From positions 1-8,053 of the forward strand of contig CAWHPS010000065.1 of assembly GCA_963831235.1 (NCBI GenBank): a DNA stretch of 8,053 nt, read 5' to 3'. Of this stretch, positions 1 through 6,741 are shown one piece after another. The notes beneath the pieces were generated by a model that did not search any database, was not told where the DNA came from, and saw only the letters and a list, made by a program, of their open reading frames with translations. Made by a program: the position numbers and the translations under genes. The stretch is from CAWHPS01 sp963831235. GTDB lineage: Bacteria; Fibrobacterota; OXYB2-FULL-49-7; JAEUSG01. Positions within the stretch are counted from its first letter, which is position 1, and every line of letters begins with the position of its first letter.

Positions 1-43
1 AGTTAAATGATAGGGGATGGTTTGCGAAAAATTCAATTAATAC

Positions 44-49
44 AGGAGG
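44..49 (+). promoter_or_regulatory. Shine-Dalgarno site of the first gene
   Basis: A full AGGAGG lies four bases before the ATG at 54, which fixes that start. The promoter must lie left of the window, because the 43 bases before this site show no convincing -35/-10 pair. Confidence 0.8.
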
Positions 50-53
50 CATT

Positions 54-1523
54 ATGAGCAAAGTGTATGTTTTTTTATTGGTTTTGTCATTTTTAACGTG
101 GGTACCAGCCGCTGTTGTATTAAACGAACAATTCGATAATGATAATGGGAATTGGATTAGTTTATTATCCGGAACTGATTCGATATACGATGGTAAAATG
201 CATCTGGTAAGTACAGGCTCAACAGCTATCAATTGGGTTGTCAACAGTTCTGTAAATTTAAAGGATTTCACACTTTCTGTTGAGACAGAAATGTTTAATC
301 CTGATTCAAACGCCAGAGTAGGCATAACCTTCCGAACAAAAGACAGTTATGAGTCATATCAATTTTATATTTATCCTTCAGGCCATTATTTCGTTGTCAG
401 ATATAACGGTCTAGATTATTTCGATTTCTCTGATAAAAAGTTAATTGCAAGCACCTTTATTTCCAGTTCCAAAAACTCCCTTAAAGTTATTGGAAAGGGC
501 AATGTTTTCTCTTTCCTTTGCAATGGGCAACTTCTTACTACCATTACTGATGATTCGCTTCCAAATGCAGGGGTTTTTGGTCTTATGGTTACAGGTAAAC
601 TGACAGCTACTTTCGATAATCTTGTGATAGATGATGAAGCCATACCAGACAGTGGCCTTAAATCTTTCCAGGATGATTTTTCAAGCATAGCACTTACGGG
701 GTGGGCCAACTATGCAGGAATAGGTTCTTTTACAGTTAATAATGGCAAGCTTAACTGTGTAGCTTCAACAACCGGTAGCTTTTCCACTCTTGTCTCAGAG
801 GGCAATTACGGTAATGCGGATACGATATCTGTAACAACGGAGAAAGTTCTCCCACTTCCTGGCAATCAGAATGTTTATGGTGTAATGTTCCATTATTCTC
901 TTGAGAGTGTACGAGACACTCTCAGAAATAGAGGTTACATATTTTCAATAATTAATGATGGAAACACATACGGTTATGCTTTAATACGTTTGTCAGATGC
1001 ACTTGGTACAGATGCTTCTTACACACTTTTATTCAAAACCTCTATTAAAGCTCAATCCACTACCCTTAAACTCAAAGTTATTAACTTTGCTGATGGCAAA
1101 AAAGTTCTATATCTGAATGATGAAAAGATAGATTCATTAACCGACAATGCCTTCCCATCAGGCGGTGTAGGTCTTGTCGGACTTGGTGGCGTCAAAGTCA
1201 ATTTTGATGATTTCAAGGTTTCTTCGAAAATTGAAGAAAATGCTGTTGAGGCTAGTGCAATGCTCCCATCCATTAATTCACTTGTGCTTAATGCCATCCC
1301 CAACCCTTTCAGCAGCAGCACAAAGTTCACTTTAAACGGCATTCCAGGTTCTGCATTCAAGCTGACCCTTTTTGATGTAAACGGCAACAGGCTGGAAAAA
1401 CATGAAGGCAGGCTCCCATGTTTACTTTCATGGGATGCAACAACCCTTACACCTGGCATTTATTTTGCACGTCTTGCCACCGGAAGCCAAACAATAACGC
1501 AGAAACTTGTTTTATTGCGTTAA
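54..1523 (+). CDS. Secreted two-domain beta-sandwich protein with T9SS-type C-terminal sorting tail
   Basis: 489 aa. Residues 1-20 form a signal peptide (basic start, hydrophobic core, cleavage probably after VPAA). Two related halves follow, about 22-192 and 205-389. Each starts with a FDN/DDFS-type strand and ends in a 'FDNLVI' or 'FDDFKV' strand, as in concanavalin-like LamG/DUF1080 domains, many of which bind or act on carbohydrate. A linker (390-410) leads to a C-terminal domain of about 78 residues. It starts with 'NAIPNPFSSST', contains 'LTLFDVNGNRL' and 'LTPGIYFARL', and ends 'QKLVLLR', the pattern of the T9SS type A sorting domain. By family knowledge it is exported through the inner membrane by Sec and then across the outer membrane. 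No catalytic motif is visible, so a substrate-binding or surface role is as likely as an enzyme. The start is fixed by AGGAGG. It appears to be transcribed alone or as the last gene of an operon, with a terminator just downstream. Confidence 0.8.
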   Translation: MSKVYVFLLVLSFLTWVPAAVVLNEQFDNDNGNWISLLSGTDSIYDGKMHLVSTGSTAINWVVNSSVNLKDFTLSVETEMFNPDSNARVGITFRTKDSYESYQFYIYPSGHYFVVRYNGLDYFDFSDKKLIASTFISSSKNSLKVIGKGNVFSFLCNGQLLTTITDDSLPNAGVFGLMVTGKLTATFDNLVIDDEAIPDSGLKSFQDDFSSIALTGWANYAGIGSFTVNNGKLNCVASTTGSFSTLVSEGNYGNADTISVTTEKVLPLPGNQNVYGVMFHYSLESVRDTLRNRGYIFSIINDGNTYGYALIRLSDALGTDASYTLLFKTSIKAQSTTLKLKVINFADGKKVLYLNDEKIDSLTDNAFPSGGVGLVGLGGVKVNFDDFKVSSKIEENAVEASAMLPSINSLVLNAIPNPFSSSTKFTLNGIPGSAFKLTLFDVNGNRLEKHEGRLPCLLSWDATTLTPGIYFARLATGSQTITQKLVLLR

Positions 1524-1540
1524 AATATATTGAATTGTTT

Positions 1541-1590
1541 TAAATCCTGACTGATTTATGACCCATAAGTCAAGCAGGATTTACTTTTTA
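1541..1590 (+). terminator. Intrinsic terminator after the T9SS-tail gene
   Basis: A 9-bp outer stem (TAAATCCTG with CAGGATTTA, 1541-1549 and 1575-1583) encloses an inner stem TTATG/CATAA with a bulge. A run of five T follows at 1585-1589. It lies 18 bases after the stop codon. Confidence 0.7.
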
Positions 1591-1686
1591 TTGCTGTTTT
1601 TCCGATAAAAAGTTATCTTGATAATCACATAACACCATTATGAGTGTTAAAATATTCCAATATATTTTTGCCAAGGGACTAATATT

Positions 1687-3498
1687 ATGAAAAAAACATT
1701 AGCAGCCATCTTGTTTATTCTGCTATTTACAACTGTATTTCCCGTTGAAAGAATAGAACCTACCTTGTATATATGCATTGCGCGCGAGGTTGTGGTACAT
1801 AAGGAGCCGCAATCAACATCCGAATCATCAGGCAATCTGCTATTCGGTATGCCTGCTGTTGCCCTTGCCCGACATAATGATTGGCTCGGTGTTTATCTTA
1901 AAGGCGGTGGCAAGGGTTGGATTCTCTTATCAGACATGGCAAAGGAAAAGGATTTTGCCACACAATACCCTCATCTCACTGTAAATGATTCTTATGTAGC
2001 GCAATTGATCAAAGAGGCTGTGCAGTCGGTTGCCAAGAGGAAAATCGACAACAAGCTTGGAGAACTCAAGTTCATGAAAATAATGGGTGAATCCGAAGAA
2101 GTGTATGTTAGAAAAGACAAAACGGTAATAAGGTCAAAACCCAGTCTTAATGCGAGGCCTATCCGCAATACATTTATCGGAGAGGCCTTTGTTGTTTCCG
2201 GAATGGTCAGAGGTTATTACAAAATCGAATATGATGAAAAAAAATTCGGATGGCTGAGTGAAGAACAGGCTTCTCCTGACACTACCGAGTATATGATTTC
2301 CATGGAGAATTCAATTGGATCACCCAAAGAAGCCGTGGTTTATGTCCTGAACGATCCGGATGAAAAATCCCCGATAATCGGAAGAGCTCGCCGGGATTTT
2401 ACCTACGAAGTATTGAGTGGAAAAAATCTCTGGTACGAAATACGTCTTGATTCCATGCGCGGCGGTTGGATCAAGTCAAATGATTTCAAGATAGTTCGCC
2501 AGGGCCTAAAAACATCCACTCCGTCTTCAGGGGATGCTCCTGCTGCAAATCCTTCAAATACCGGTGATGCAGCTAAGACAGCGGCAACACCCGCACCTCA
2601 GAATGCATCAGTTCCTGTTCCTACTCAACCGCCTGCAACACAGCCTGTTGTCGCCCCTCAGTCAATGGTTGATGTCCGTGATACTCCAGTGGTCAAAGCC
2701 GAGGAAGAAACGCCCAAACCCACGACGCCATTTGTAAAAATTGACAGCCTTAAGATGCTCGTTAATCAGGGAAAAGTAAAGGCCAAAGACCTGGAAAAGC
2801 AGATTGCCGAAGCTAAACAGGACAGCCTTGCAATAAAAGGAAAAATAGAGAAACTGAAAGCGGATAAGCTAAAGGAAATGGATTCCCTCAGATTAATGCT
2901 TAACAATCGTTACAAGTTTCTTAAAGACAGCCTTGCAAATGAAAAAGAAAAATATCTCGGGTTCGAGAAAAGTGCGGAAACACTTCTTAAGCTTCAAAAG
3001 GCCAAAGACTCTCTTCCCGGCGAAATAATAAAACTTCATTCCCAGGCAAAGGACATAAGGGACCGTGCGCAGAATTTAAAGGAATTGGCACAGTTTGAGT
3101 TCGATATAGATACATCAGCCCGTGCCAAAGACAGTATGATAAAACATTCAAAGTCCCTTGACTCAACTGCTGGCAGTCATGAGACTTTCCTTAAAGGAAT
3201 TGCTGCGCAGGTACAGGCATTAAATTCAACCAGCCCCGAGGCAGCGGCGCTTGTTGTTTCACAGATTGATTCAGTGGAAAAAGCCTTGCCTGCTGCGCAG
3301 AAGAATGAGTTTACAGCCCTCTTGCAAAAACAGGCGGCCCTTGAGCAAATGCTAGGGCAGGCCAAAACGCAAATGGTACTTGATGCAAAAGAACGTATTA
3401 AGAAATTGGCAGAGGAGCTTAAGTCAACAAATTCAAGTATAAAAAGAATGGAAGGGGAACAGGTGGTATTGGAACGGGAATTGAGGAAGAAAAGGTAA
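1687..3498 (+). CDS. Exported protein with three SH3b-like domains and a long coiled coil
   Basis: 603 aa. Residues 1-20 are a signal peptide. Three bacterial SH3-like modules follow at about 26-84 (ending GGGKGWIL), 138-192 (IRSKPSLNARPI, ending KKFGWLS) and 214-270 (ending MRGGWIKSNDF). Each has the usual 'x-x-G-W-[IL]' closing strand. Residues 272-348 form a disordered Pro/Ala/Thr linker. Residues 350-470 and 540-603 are Lys/Glu/Leu-rich helices that should form coiled coils, with 'DSL' or close variants repeated seven times. SH3b modules often bind peptidoglycan, so an envelope-spanning or scaffold role in the periplasm is plausible. That role is inference, and no catalytic domain is visible. 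AAGGGA eight bases before the ATG supports the start. The 163-base gap and terminator upstream suggest separate transcription. No terminator is obvious after its stop. Confidence 0.75.
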   Translation: MKKTLAAILFILLFTTVFPVERIEPTLYICIAREVVVHKEPQSTSESSGNLLFGMPAVALARHNDWLGVYLKGGGKGWILLSDMAKEKDFATQYPHLTVNDSYVAQLIKEAVQSVAKRKIDNKLGELKFMKIMGESEEVYVRKDKTVIRSKPSLNARPIRNTFIGEAFVVSGMVRGYYKIEYDEKKFGWLSEEQASPDTTEYMISMENSIGSPKEAVVYVLNDPDEKSPIIGRARRDFTYEVLSGKNLWYEIRLDSMRGGWIKSNDFKIVRQGLKTSTPSSGDAPAANPSNTGDAAKTAATPAPQNASVPVPTQPPATQPVVAPQSMVDVRDTPVVKAEEETPKPTTPFVKIDSLKMLVNQGKVKAKDLEKQIAEAKQDSLAIKGKIEKLKADKLKEMDSLRLMLNNRYKFLKDSLANEKEKYLGFEKSAETLLKLQKAKDSLPGEIIKLHSQAKDIRDRAQNLKELAQFEFDIDTSARAKDSMIKHSKSLDSTAGSHETFLKGIAAQVQALNSTSPEAAALVVSQIDSVEKALPAAQKNEFTALLQKQAALEQMLGQAKTQMVLDAKERIKKLAEELKSTNSSIKRMEGEQVVLERELRKKR

Positions 3499-3583
3499 CG
3501 TAACGCATTCAAGAGAATAAAAATAATTGTGCCGCAGACCGCCTCATGTAACAGAAGATAAGATCGACATTTTCACTTTAATC

Positions 3584-3590
3584 AAGGGGG
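3584..3590 (+). promoter_or_regulatory. Strong Shine-Dalgarno before a very short reading frame
   Basis: AAGGGGG is followed by seven bases and then GTG at 3598. Strength and spacing match a real initiation site, although the frame it opens has only 34 codons. Confidence 0.5.
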
Positions 3591-3597
3591 TAATTTA

Positions 3598-3702
3598 GTG
3601 GCTCAGGAAAGAGTAAGAGAAAGAAAAATATGTCTTGAACTACCTTTTGGCAGTGGTTCATTTGTCGAGAATTTTAAGGTTGGCCGGGATTTTAAACATT
3701 GA
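3598..3702 (+). pseudogene. 34-codon frame, possible 5' stub of a truncated gene
   Basis: GTG start with a well-placed AAGGGGG. The peptide is basic at first (AQERVRERK) and then reads ICLELPFGSGSFVENF before stopping at TGA. The last 45 bases overlap, on the opposite strand, the 3' end of the LolA/DUF4412-like gene. The start looks like the beginning of a soluble protein whose remainder is absent, so one reading is a gene cut off by a rearrangement that brought in the convergent gene. It could instead be a genuine small protein, or chance. I recognise no family. Confidence 0.3.
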
Positions 3703-4326
3703 TTCAGGAATATTAATATTTGTTTCTATTTCAGAATTTGTTAAGGCCGTTATCTCTTTTTGCTCTTTTGTGACTCCATCAAGACTAATTTCCTGTTTTA
3801 TTTCTTTTCTTACGGTTTTTACAATAAAAAGGTCTGGATTTCTACGCCATTCTTTTATTTTTGATATTTCTTTTTTTACTGTTCCTTTAATTGCCTTTTC
3901 TGTTTTTTCAGTGCCGTATTCATAAATCCCGCACCGTCCCTCTGGTGTATCTTCCGAATCGATGAGAACAGTGCCGAAAGGTACGGGTTTACCAATGAAT
4001 TTCTCTTTCATTTCTTTTCCGCTCTCGTTAAAATATTTCCTGTCCGCGTACCTGTTAACCGTATCTCTATTTGTATAATATGTGTAAAAATAGCCGTCAT
4101 TGAAAAAAAGGATATATTCAAAATCTTTAGCTTTTGTTACCTGTCTGATCTTTTCGCCCTTAATATAAACCTCTGATTCAAATTTGTTTGCCACTATTTT
4201 CCCATCAATGGTTTTTTCAAGCACCTTCGTATGTCTGAAATGTGCGGATTTAATTGCTGTTTGAGAAGGTGTCGCTATGGTAAATACAAAAATTACAGAC
4301 ACAAACAACATTTTATTATATAACAT
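3658..4326 (-). CDS. Exported LolA-fold/DUF4412-like protein
   Basis: 222 aa from the ATG at 4326. That start is chosen because GGAAG lies a few bases upstream and because it opens directly into a signal peptide (residues 1-24, hydrophobic core LFVSVIFVFTIA, cleavage near SQTA). The open frame extends upstream to 4413 but has no ribosome site there and would bury the signal peptide. The mature part has alternating strands such as 'ESEVYIKGEKIRQVT', 'YILFFNDGYFYTYY' and a final 'NINIPESMFKIPANLKIL'. This resembles the 'F-x-[IV]-P-x-G/N-[YL]' ending of DUF4412/outer-membrane lipoprotein-sorting (LolA-like) proteins, which form a half-barrel that holds lipid. There is no lipobox cysteine, so it is probably a soluble periplasmic protein. 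It stands alone on the - strand, divergent from the ThyX-like gene. The family call rests on pattern only. Confidence 0.65.
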   Translation of the reverse strand: MLYNKMLFVSVIFVFTIATPSQTAIKSAHFRHTKVLEKTIDGKIVANKFESEVYIKGEKIRQVTKAKDFEYILFFNDGYFYTYYTNRDTVNRYADRKYFNESGKEMKEKFIGKPVPFGTVLIDSEDTPEGRCGIYEYGTEKTEKAIKGTVKKEISKIKEWRRNPDLFIVKTVRKEIKQEISLDGVTKEQKEITALTNSEIETNINIPESMFKIPANLKILDK

Positions 4327-4506
4327 ATTTGTTCTTCCTTTTTTTATTTCAACCCCGAAATCTTTCCATGCATGAACCAGTGAAATCTCTTGCATTGGAA
4401 AGAAAATAGCCACAAAAAATTGCTGAAATCAAATAAAAACTGTTCTACATCCTGGTATAAAATCAATTGGTGTATTATATCCATAATTAATTAATTTATC
4501 CCTCTC
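4327..4506. promoter_or_regulatory. Divergent intergenic region with possible control elements
   Basis: 180 bases separate two divergent starts, so promoters for both should lie here. On the + strand an extended -10-like TGGTATAAAAT occurs at 4453-4463, but no good -35 precedes it. A 12-base palindrome, AATTAATTAATT, sits at 4485-4496, about ten bases before the ATG at 4507. I cannot assign either promoter firmly. Confidence 0.35.
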
Positions 4507-5055
4507 ATGAACATCACCATTCTCAGTGAAGCAGGATACGAAGAATCCCTAGTAGGTCTTTCCTTAAGTTATAATCAGACTTCGGAACGAATGGAAAGCA
4601 TCTCACGCAAGCTTTACAATAAGGAAGGTGGCCATAACAAGTTCCTTGAAACAATTATTGTCTGGCTGGATATAACAGCCGCCCGTTATTGGTGGCAACA
4701 GTTCGATACTTATAGAATAGGCATCACAAAGCAATCCGAAAGCACAATGCACACAATCCTTAAAAAACCGCTTGCTCAGGAATGCTTTGAAGGAGGGATC
4801 CATCCCCCCACGCTTGAGCGTCTAAATCTGCTATTGGAGCAAAAAGACTTTAACCAGTTAAAGCGTGAGCTGCCGGAATCCTTTATGCAACGCCGTATAT
4901 TGTGCACGAATTATCAAACACTCAGAAGGATGATAAGCCAACGTAGACATCACAAATTGGAAGAATGGCATAAATTCTGTGGCGTAATAAAAGATAAAAT
5001 CAGCCACCCTGAATATTTTGAAGATATTTTTTTAACATTTTCAAAAGGAGAATAA
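4507..5055 (+). CDS. Diverged ThyX-fold (FAD-dependent thymidylate synthase-like) protein, phage type
   Basis: 182 aa. No one residue proves the call, but the order of motifs follows ThyX. 'GHNKFLETIIVWLDITAAR' (42-60) matches the HgSvlEh-F-I-sR region. 'QFDTYRIGITKQSEST' (65-80) falls where ThyX has its RHRx7S signature. 'TNYQTLRRMISQRRHHKLEEW' (134-154) matches the C-terminal 'N-x-R-x-L-x-x-F-x-x-x-R-x-x-x-x-A-Q-x-E' helix. I recall similar 'WLDI-A-RYWWQQFDTY' proteins in phages and prophages of anaerobes. The canonical RHR is reduced to TYR, so normal dUMP methylation is doubtful and another nucleotide- or flavin-related role is possible. There is no Shine-Dalgarno before the ATG. The stop codon abuts the GTG of the esterase, so the two are co-transcribed and probably translationally coupled. 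Confidence 0.5.
   Translation: MNITILSEAGYEESLVGLSLSYNQTSERMESISRKLYNKEGGHNKFLETIIVWLDITAARYWWQQFDTYRIGITKQSESTMHTILKKPLAQECFEGGIHPPTLERLNLLLEQKDFNQLKRELPESFMQRRILCTNYQTLRRMISQRRHHKLEEWHKFCGVIKDKISHPEYFEDIFLTFSKGE
5044..5048 (+). promoter_or_regulatory. Shine-Dalgarno of the esterase, inside the upstream gene
   Basis: AGGAG lies within the last codons of the ThyX-like gene, seven bases before the GTG at 5056. It decides that start and indicates translational coupling across the TAAGTG junction. Confidence 0.75.
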
Positions 5056-6018
5056 GTGCCGTTATTATTCGATCTTCCATTTGATAAACTTCTTAATTAC
5101 CAGGGAAGAAATCCGAGACCAGGTGATTTTGATGATTACTGGGAAAAAGGTCTGGCTGAAATAAAAACAATCAATCCTGATGTTGAGATAAAACCTGCTT
5201 TCTTCAAGGCACCGTATGCGGATTGTTTTGACATGTATTTTACCGGCACCGGTGGGTCACGCATATATGCAAAGCTGTTGAAGCCAAAGGCGGTTAAAGG
5301 AAAATGTCCGGCTCTGCTTAATTTTCATGGATATTCAGGCAGCTCAGGTGACTGGTACGGTCATCTTCCCTATGTTGCAGCGGGTTTTATTGTTGCGTCC
5401 CTCGACTGCCGCGGACAGGGTGGTTTATCCGAGGACCGTGGAGGTGTCGAAGGCGGGACGCTACGCGGGCACATAATAAGAGGGCTCAGGGGGCCCAAGG
5501 AAGAGTTGTATTTCAGGCATGTGTTTCTTGATACTGCGCTTCTTGCGCGAATTGTAATGGAAATGCCTGATACTGATCCTAAACGTGTCTGCGCATCTGG
5601 TGGAAGCCAGGGAGGCGGATTGACATTGGCATGCGCTGCGCTTGTGCCGTCAATAAAACGCGCTGCCCCAACTTACCCATTCTTAAGCGATTACAAAAGA
5701 GTCTGGGAAATGGACCTGGCCAAAGACGCGTATTGGGAGCTTCAGGAGTATTTTCGAAAATTTGATCCTTTACATAAGACGGAAGAAGCTGTTTTTCAAA
5801 AGCTGGGGTATATTGATGTGCAGCACCTTGCTCCAAGAATAAATGCGGAAATCTTGATGGGCGTAGGACTCATGGATACGGTCTGTCCGCCATCAACACA
5901 GTTTGCGGCTTATAACAAGATTCCTTCCAAGAAGTCTTATGTGCTTTTTCCTGATTTCGGTCACGAAGGCTTACCTGGTTTTGCAGACACAGTATTCCAA
6001 TTTATTACCGGAGTTTGA
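5056..6018 (+). CDS. CE7 acetylxylan esterase / cephalosporin C deacetylase (axeA/cah type)
   Basis: 320 aa, the normal length of carbohydrate esterase family 7. An N-terminal segment with 'RNPRPGDFDDYWEKGL' (18-33) is typical of AXE1 proteins. Next come an oxyanion-hole 'HGYSG' (91-95), the family signature RGQ (119-121), the nucleophile elbow GGSQGG (182-187, Ser184), the acid 'GLMDTVCPPST' (Asp274) and 'GHEGL' (His303). Asp274 and His303 fall at the same numbers as in the Thermotoga maritima enzyme. These enzymes remove acetyl groups from short xylo-oligosaccharides and from cephalosporin C, and usually form hexamers. With no signal peptide, it should act in the cytoplasm on imported acetylated oligosaccharides. 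GTG is the start, decided by AGGAG. It is the second gene of a pair with the ThyX-like protein, an odd partner. Confidence 0.93.
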   Translation: MPLLFDLPFDKLLNYQGRNPRPGDFDDYWEKGLAEIKTINPDVEIKPAFFKAPYADCFDMYFTGTGGSRIYAKLLKPKAVKGKCPALLNFHGYSGSSGDWYGHLPYVAAGFIVASLDCRGQGGLSEDRGGVEGGTLRGHIIRGLRGPKEELYFRHVFLDTALLARIVMEMPDTDPKRVCASGGSQGGGLTLACAALVPSIKRAAPTYPFLSDYKRVWEMDLAKDAYWELQEYFRKFDPLHKTEEAVFQKLGYIDVQHLAPRINAEILMGVGLMDTVCPPSTQFAAYNKIPSKKSYVLFPDFGHEGLPGFADTVFQFITGV

Positions 6019-6264
6019 TGGTTTGTATTCAGGGGATTTTAATTTTAAAAGACTAAATCTAAAGTTTTGCGTTTAAATCGGTCTTTTATCTTTAAAAACA
6101 CTAAAACAATAAAATTTTATTGCTTTGAAATATTGAAAATTGCTAATTTATTGGCTTAAGTTCCCTAAAGTGTCTTCAAAATCTGAGCAAGTGGTTTTAA
6201 TGTCCTGCTTCGCAAAGTTTTAGGCCTTTTGGGTTTAAGTTTCACTTTTTTTCCGGAGGTTTTT
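6019..6264. other. AT-rich intergenic leader before the RRM gene
   Basis: 246 bases with no credible reading frame. An 8-bp inverted repeat (TAAAAGAC 6046-6053, GTCTTTTA 6081-6088) with a 27-base spacer lies soon after the esterase stop and could be a weak terminator, although it has no proper T run. Two TTGAAA words (6125-6130, 6133-6138) could serve as -35 boxes but lack a good -10. If transcription starts there, the RRM gene would have an untranslated leader of roughly 100 bases. Confidence 0.4.
6255..6259 (+). promoter_or_regulatory. Shine-Dalgarno that sets the RRM start
   Basis: GGAGG is followed by five bases and then GTG at 6265. This rules out the in-frame ATG at 6229, whose extra 12 residues precede the domain and have no ribosome site. 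Confidence 0.8.
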
Positions 6265-6576
6265 GTGGTAAAGAAGCTCTATGTAGGTAACCTGAGTTTC
6301 AAGTCGACTGAGGAAGAGGTAAGGACCCTGTTTTCACAGTTCGGCGAAGTTCAATCCGTAAACATGATAACCGATCGTGACACTGGTCGGCCCCGTGGTT
6401 TCTGTTTCGTTGAAATGGAAGAAGCGGACAAAGCCATCGCCGAGCTAAACGGCAAGGAGTTCGGTGGCCGGAACCTGACAGTCAACGAAGCAAGGGCCCG
6501 TGAAGAACGTGGTCCCCGTTCAGGCGGCGGCGGAGAAGGTCGGCGCTTTGACAAACGTCAGGGCAATTATCGTTAA
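6265..6576 (+). CDS. Single-RRM, glycine-rich RNA-binding protein
   Basis: 103 aa from GTG 6265. It is one RNA recognition motif, with RNP2 'LYVGNL' at 5-10 and RNP1 'RGFCFVEM' at 44-51. The aromatic residues that stack on RNA bases (Tyr6, Phe46, Phe48) are present. The helix 'TEEEVRTLFSQFGEV' and the 'GRPRGF' turn are typical. A short basic Gly/Arg tail follows (82-103, with SGGGGEGRR). Such proteins occur in cyanobacteria, Bacteroidetes and other bacteria. Several are cold-induced and bind single-stranded RNA, acting as chaperones or affecting mRNA stability. Those roles are family knowledge and are not shown here. It is transcribed alone or from the AT-rich leader, and ends at a strong terminator. 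Confidence 0.93.
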   Translation: MVKKLYVGNLSFKSTEEEVRTLFSQFGEVQSVNMITDRDTGRPRGFCFVEMEEADKAIAELNGKEFGGRNLTVNEARAREERGPRSGGGGEGRRFDKRQGNYR

Positions 6577-6589
6577 CCAAATCCATTCC

Positions 6590-6611
6590 ATCTCCTGCTT
6601 TGTCGGGAGAT
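6590..6611 (+). other. Hairpin in the RRM 3' untranslated region
   Basis: An 8-bp stem (ATCTCCTG with CGGGAGAT, one G-U pair) carries a six-base loop and lies 14 bases after the stop. It has no T run of its own. It may protect the 3' end or help pause transcription ahead of the main terminator. Confidence 0.45.
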
Positions 6612-6628
6612 ATTGTCTTGGAACATCC

Positions 6629-6669
6629 AAACAAAGGGGAGTCTTTGAAAAGACTCCCCTTTGTTTTTT
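6629..6669 (+). terminator. Strong intrinsic terminator of the RRM gene
   Basis: A perfect stem of 17 bp or more (6629-6645 with 6650-6666) has a core of CAAAGGGGAGTC and a four-base loop. It runs into a T tract at 6664-6669. It separates the RRM gene from the STAS gene. Confidence 0.93.
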
Positions 6670-6681
6670 ATTCGATTTAAG

Positions 6682-6709
6682 TTGAAAGAACCAAGCAGGA
6701 TATTATTAT
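6682..6709 (+). promoter_or_regulatory. Probable promoter of the STAS gene
   Basis: TTGAAA (6682-6687), 16 bases, then TATTAT (6704-6709). It lies 12 bases beyond the preceding T tract and 32 bases before the ATG, which fits an independent sigma-70-type promoter. Confidence 0.45.
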
Positions 6710-6741
6710 ATTCTTGCATATAAGTTTTACTGGTGCATAAA

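Noticed and set aside
7..57. 16-codon frame overlapping the ATG of the first gene (ATTATGA overlap)
   Set aside because: It has no ribosome site and no recognisable content. The AGGAGG inside it serves the gene at 54. A leader peptide is possible but unsupported.
1618..1653. Promoter for the SH3b gene (TTGATA with CATTAT or TAAAAT)
   Set aside because: The spacers are 12 and 24 bases, outside the useful range, so I cannot name a promoter here.
3499..3597. tRNA, small RNA or terminator between the SH3b gene and the short frame
   Set aside because: No stem of useful length and no T tract were found in the stretch. I see nothing definable.
4327..4413. N-terminal extension of the LolA/DUF4412-like gene to an upstream ATG
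   Set aside because: The extension lacks a Shine-Dalgarno and would place 29 residues ahead of a clear signal peptide. The ATG at 4326 has GGAAG at proper spacing.
6229..6264. Upstream ATG start for the RRM gene
   Set aside because: It has no ribosome site and covers GGAGG, which fits GTG 6265. The added residues are not part of the RRM fold.
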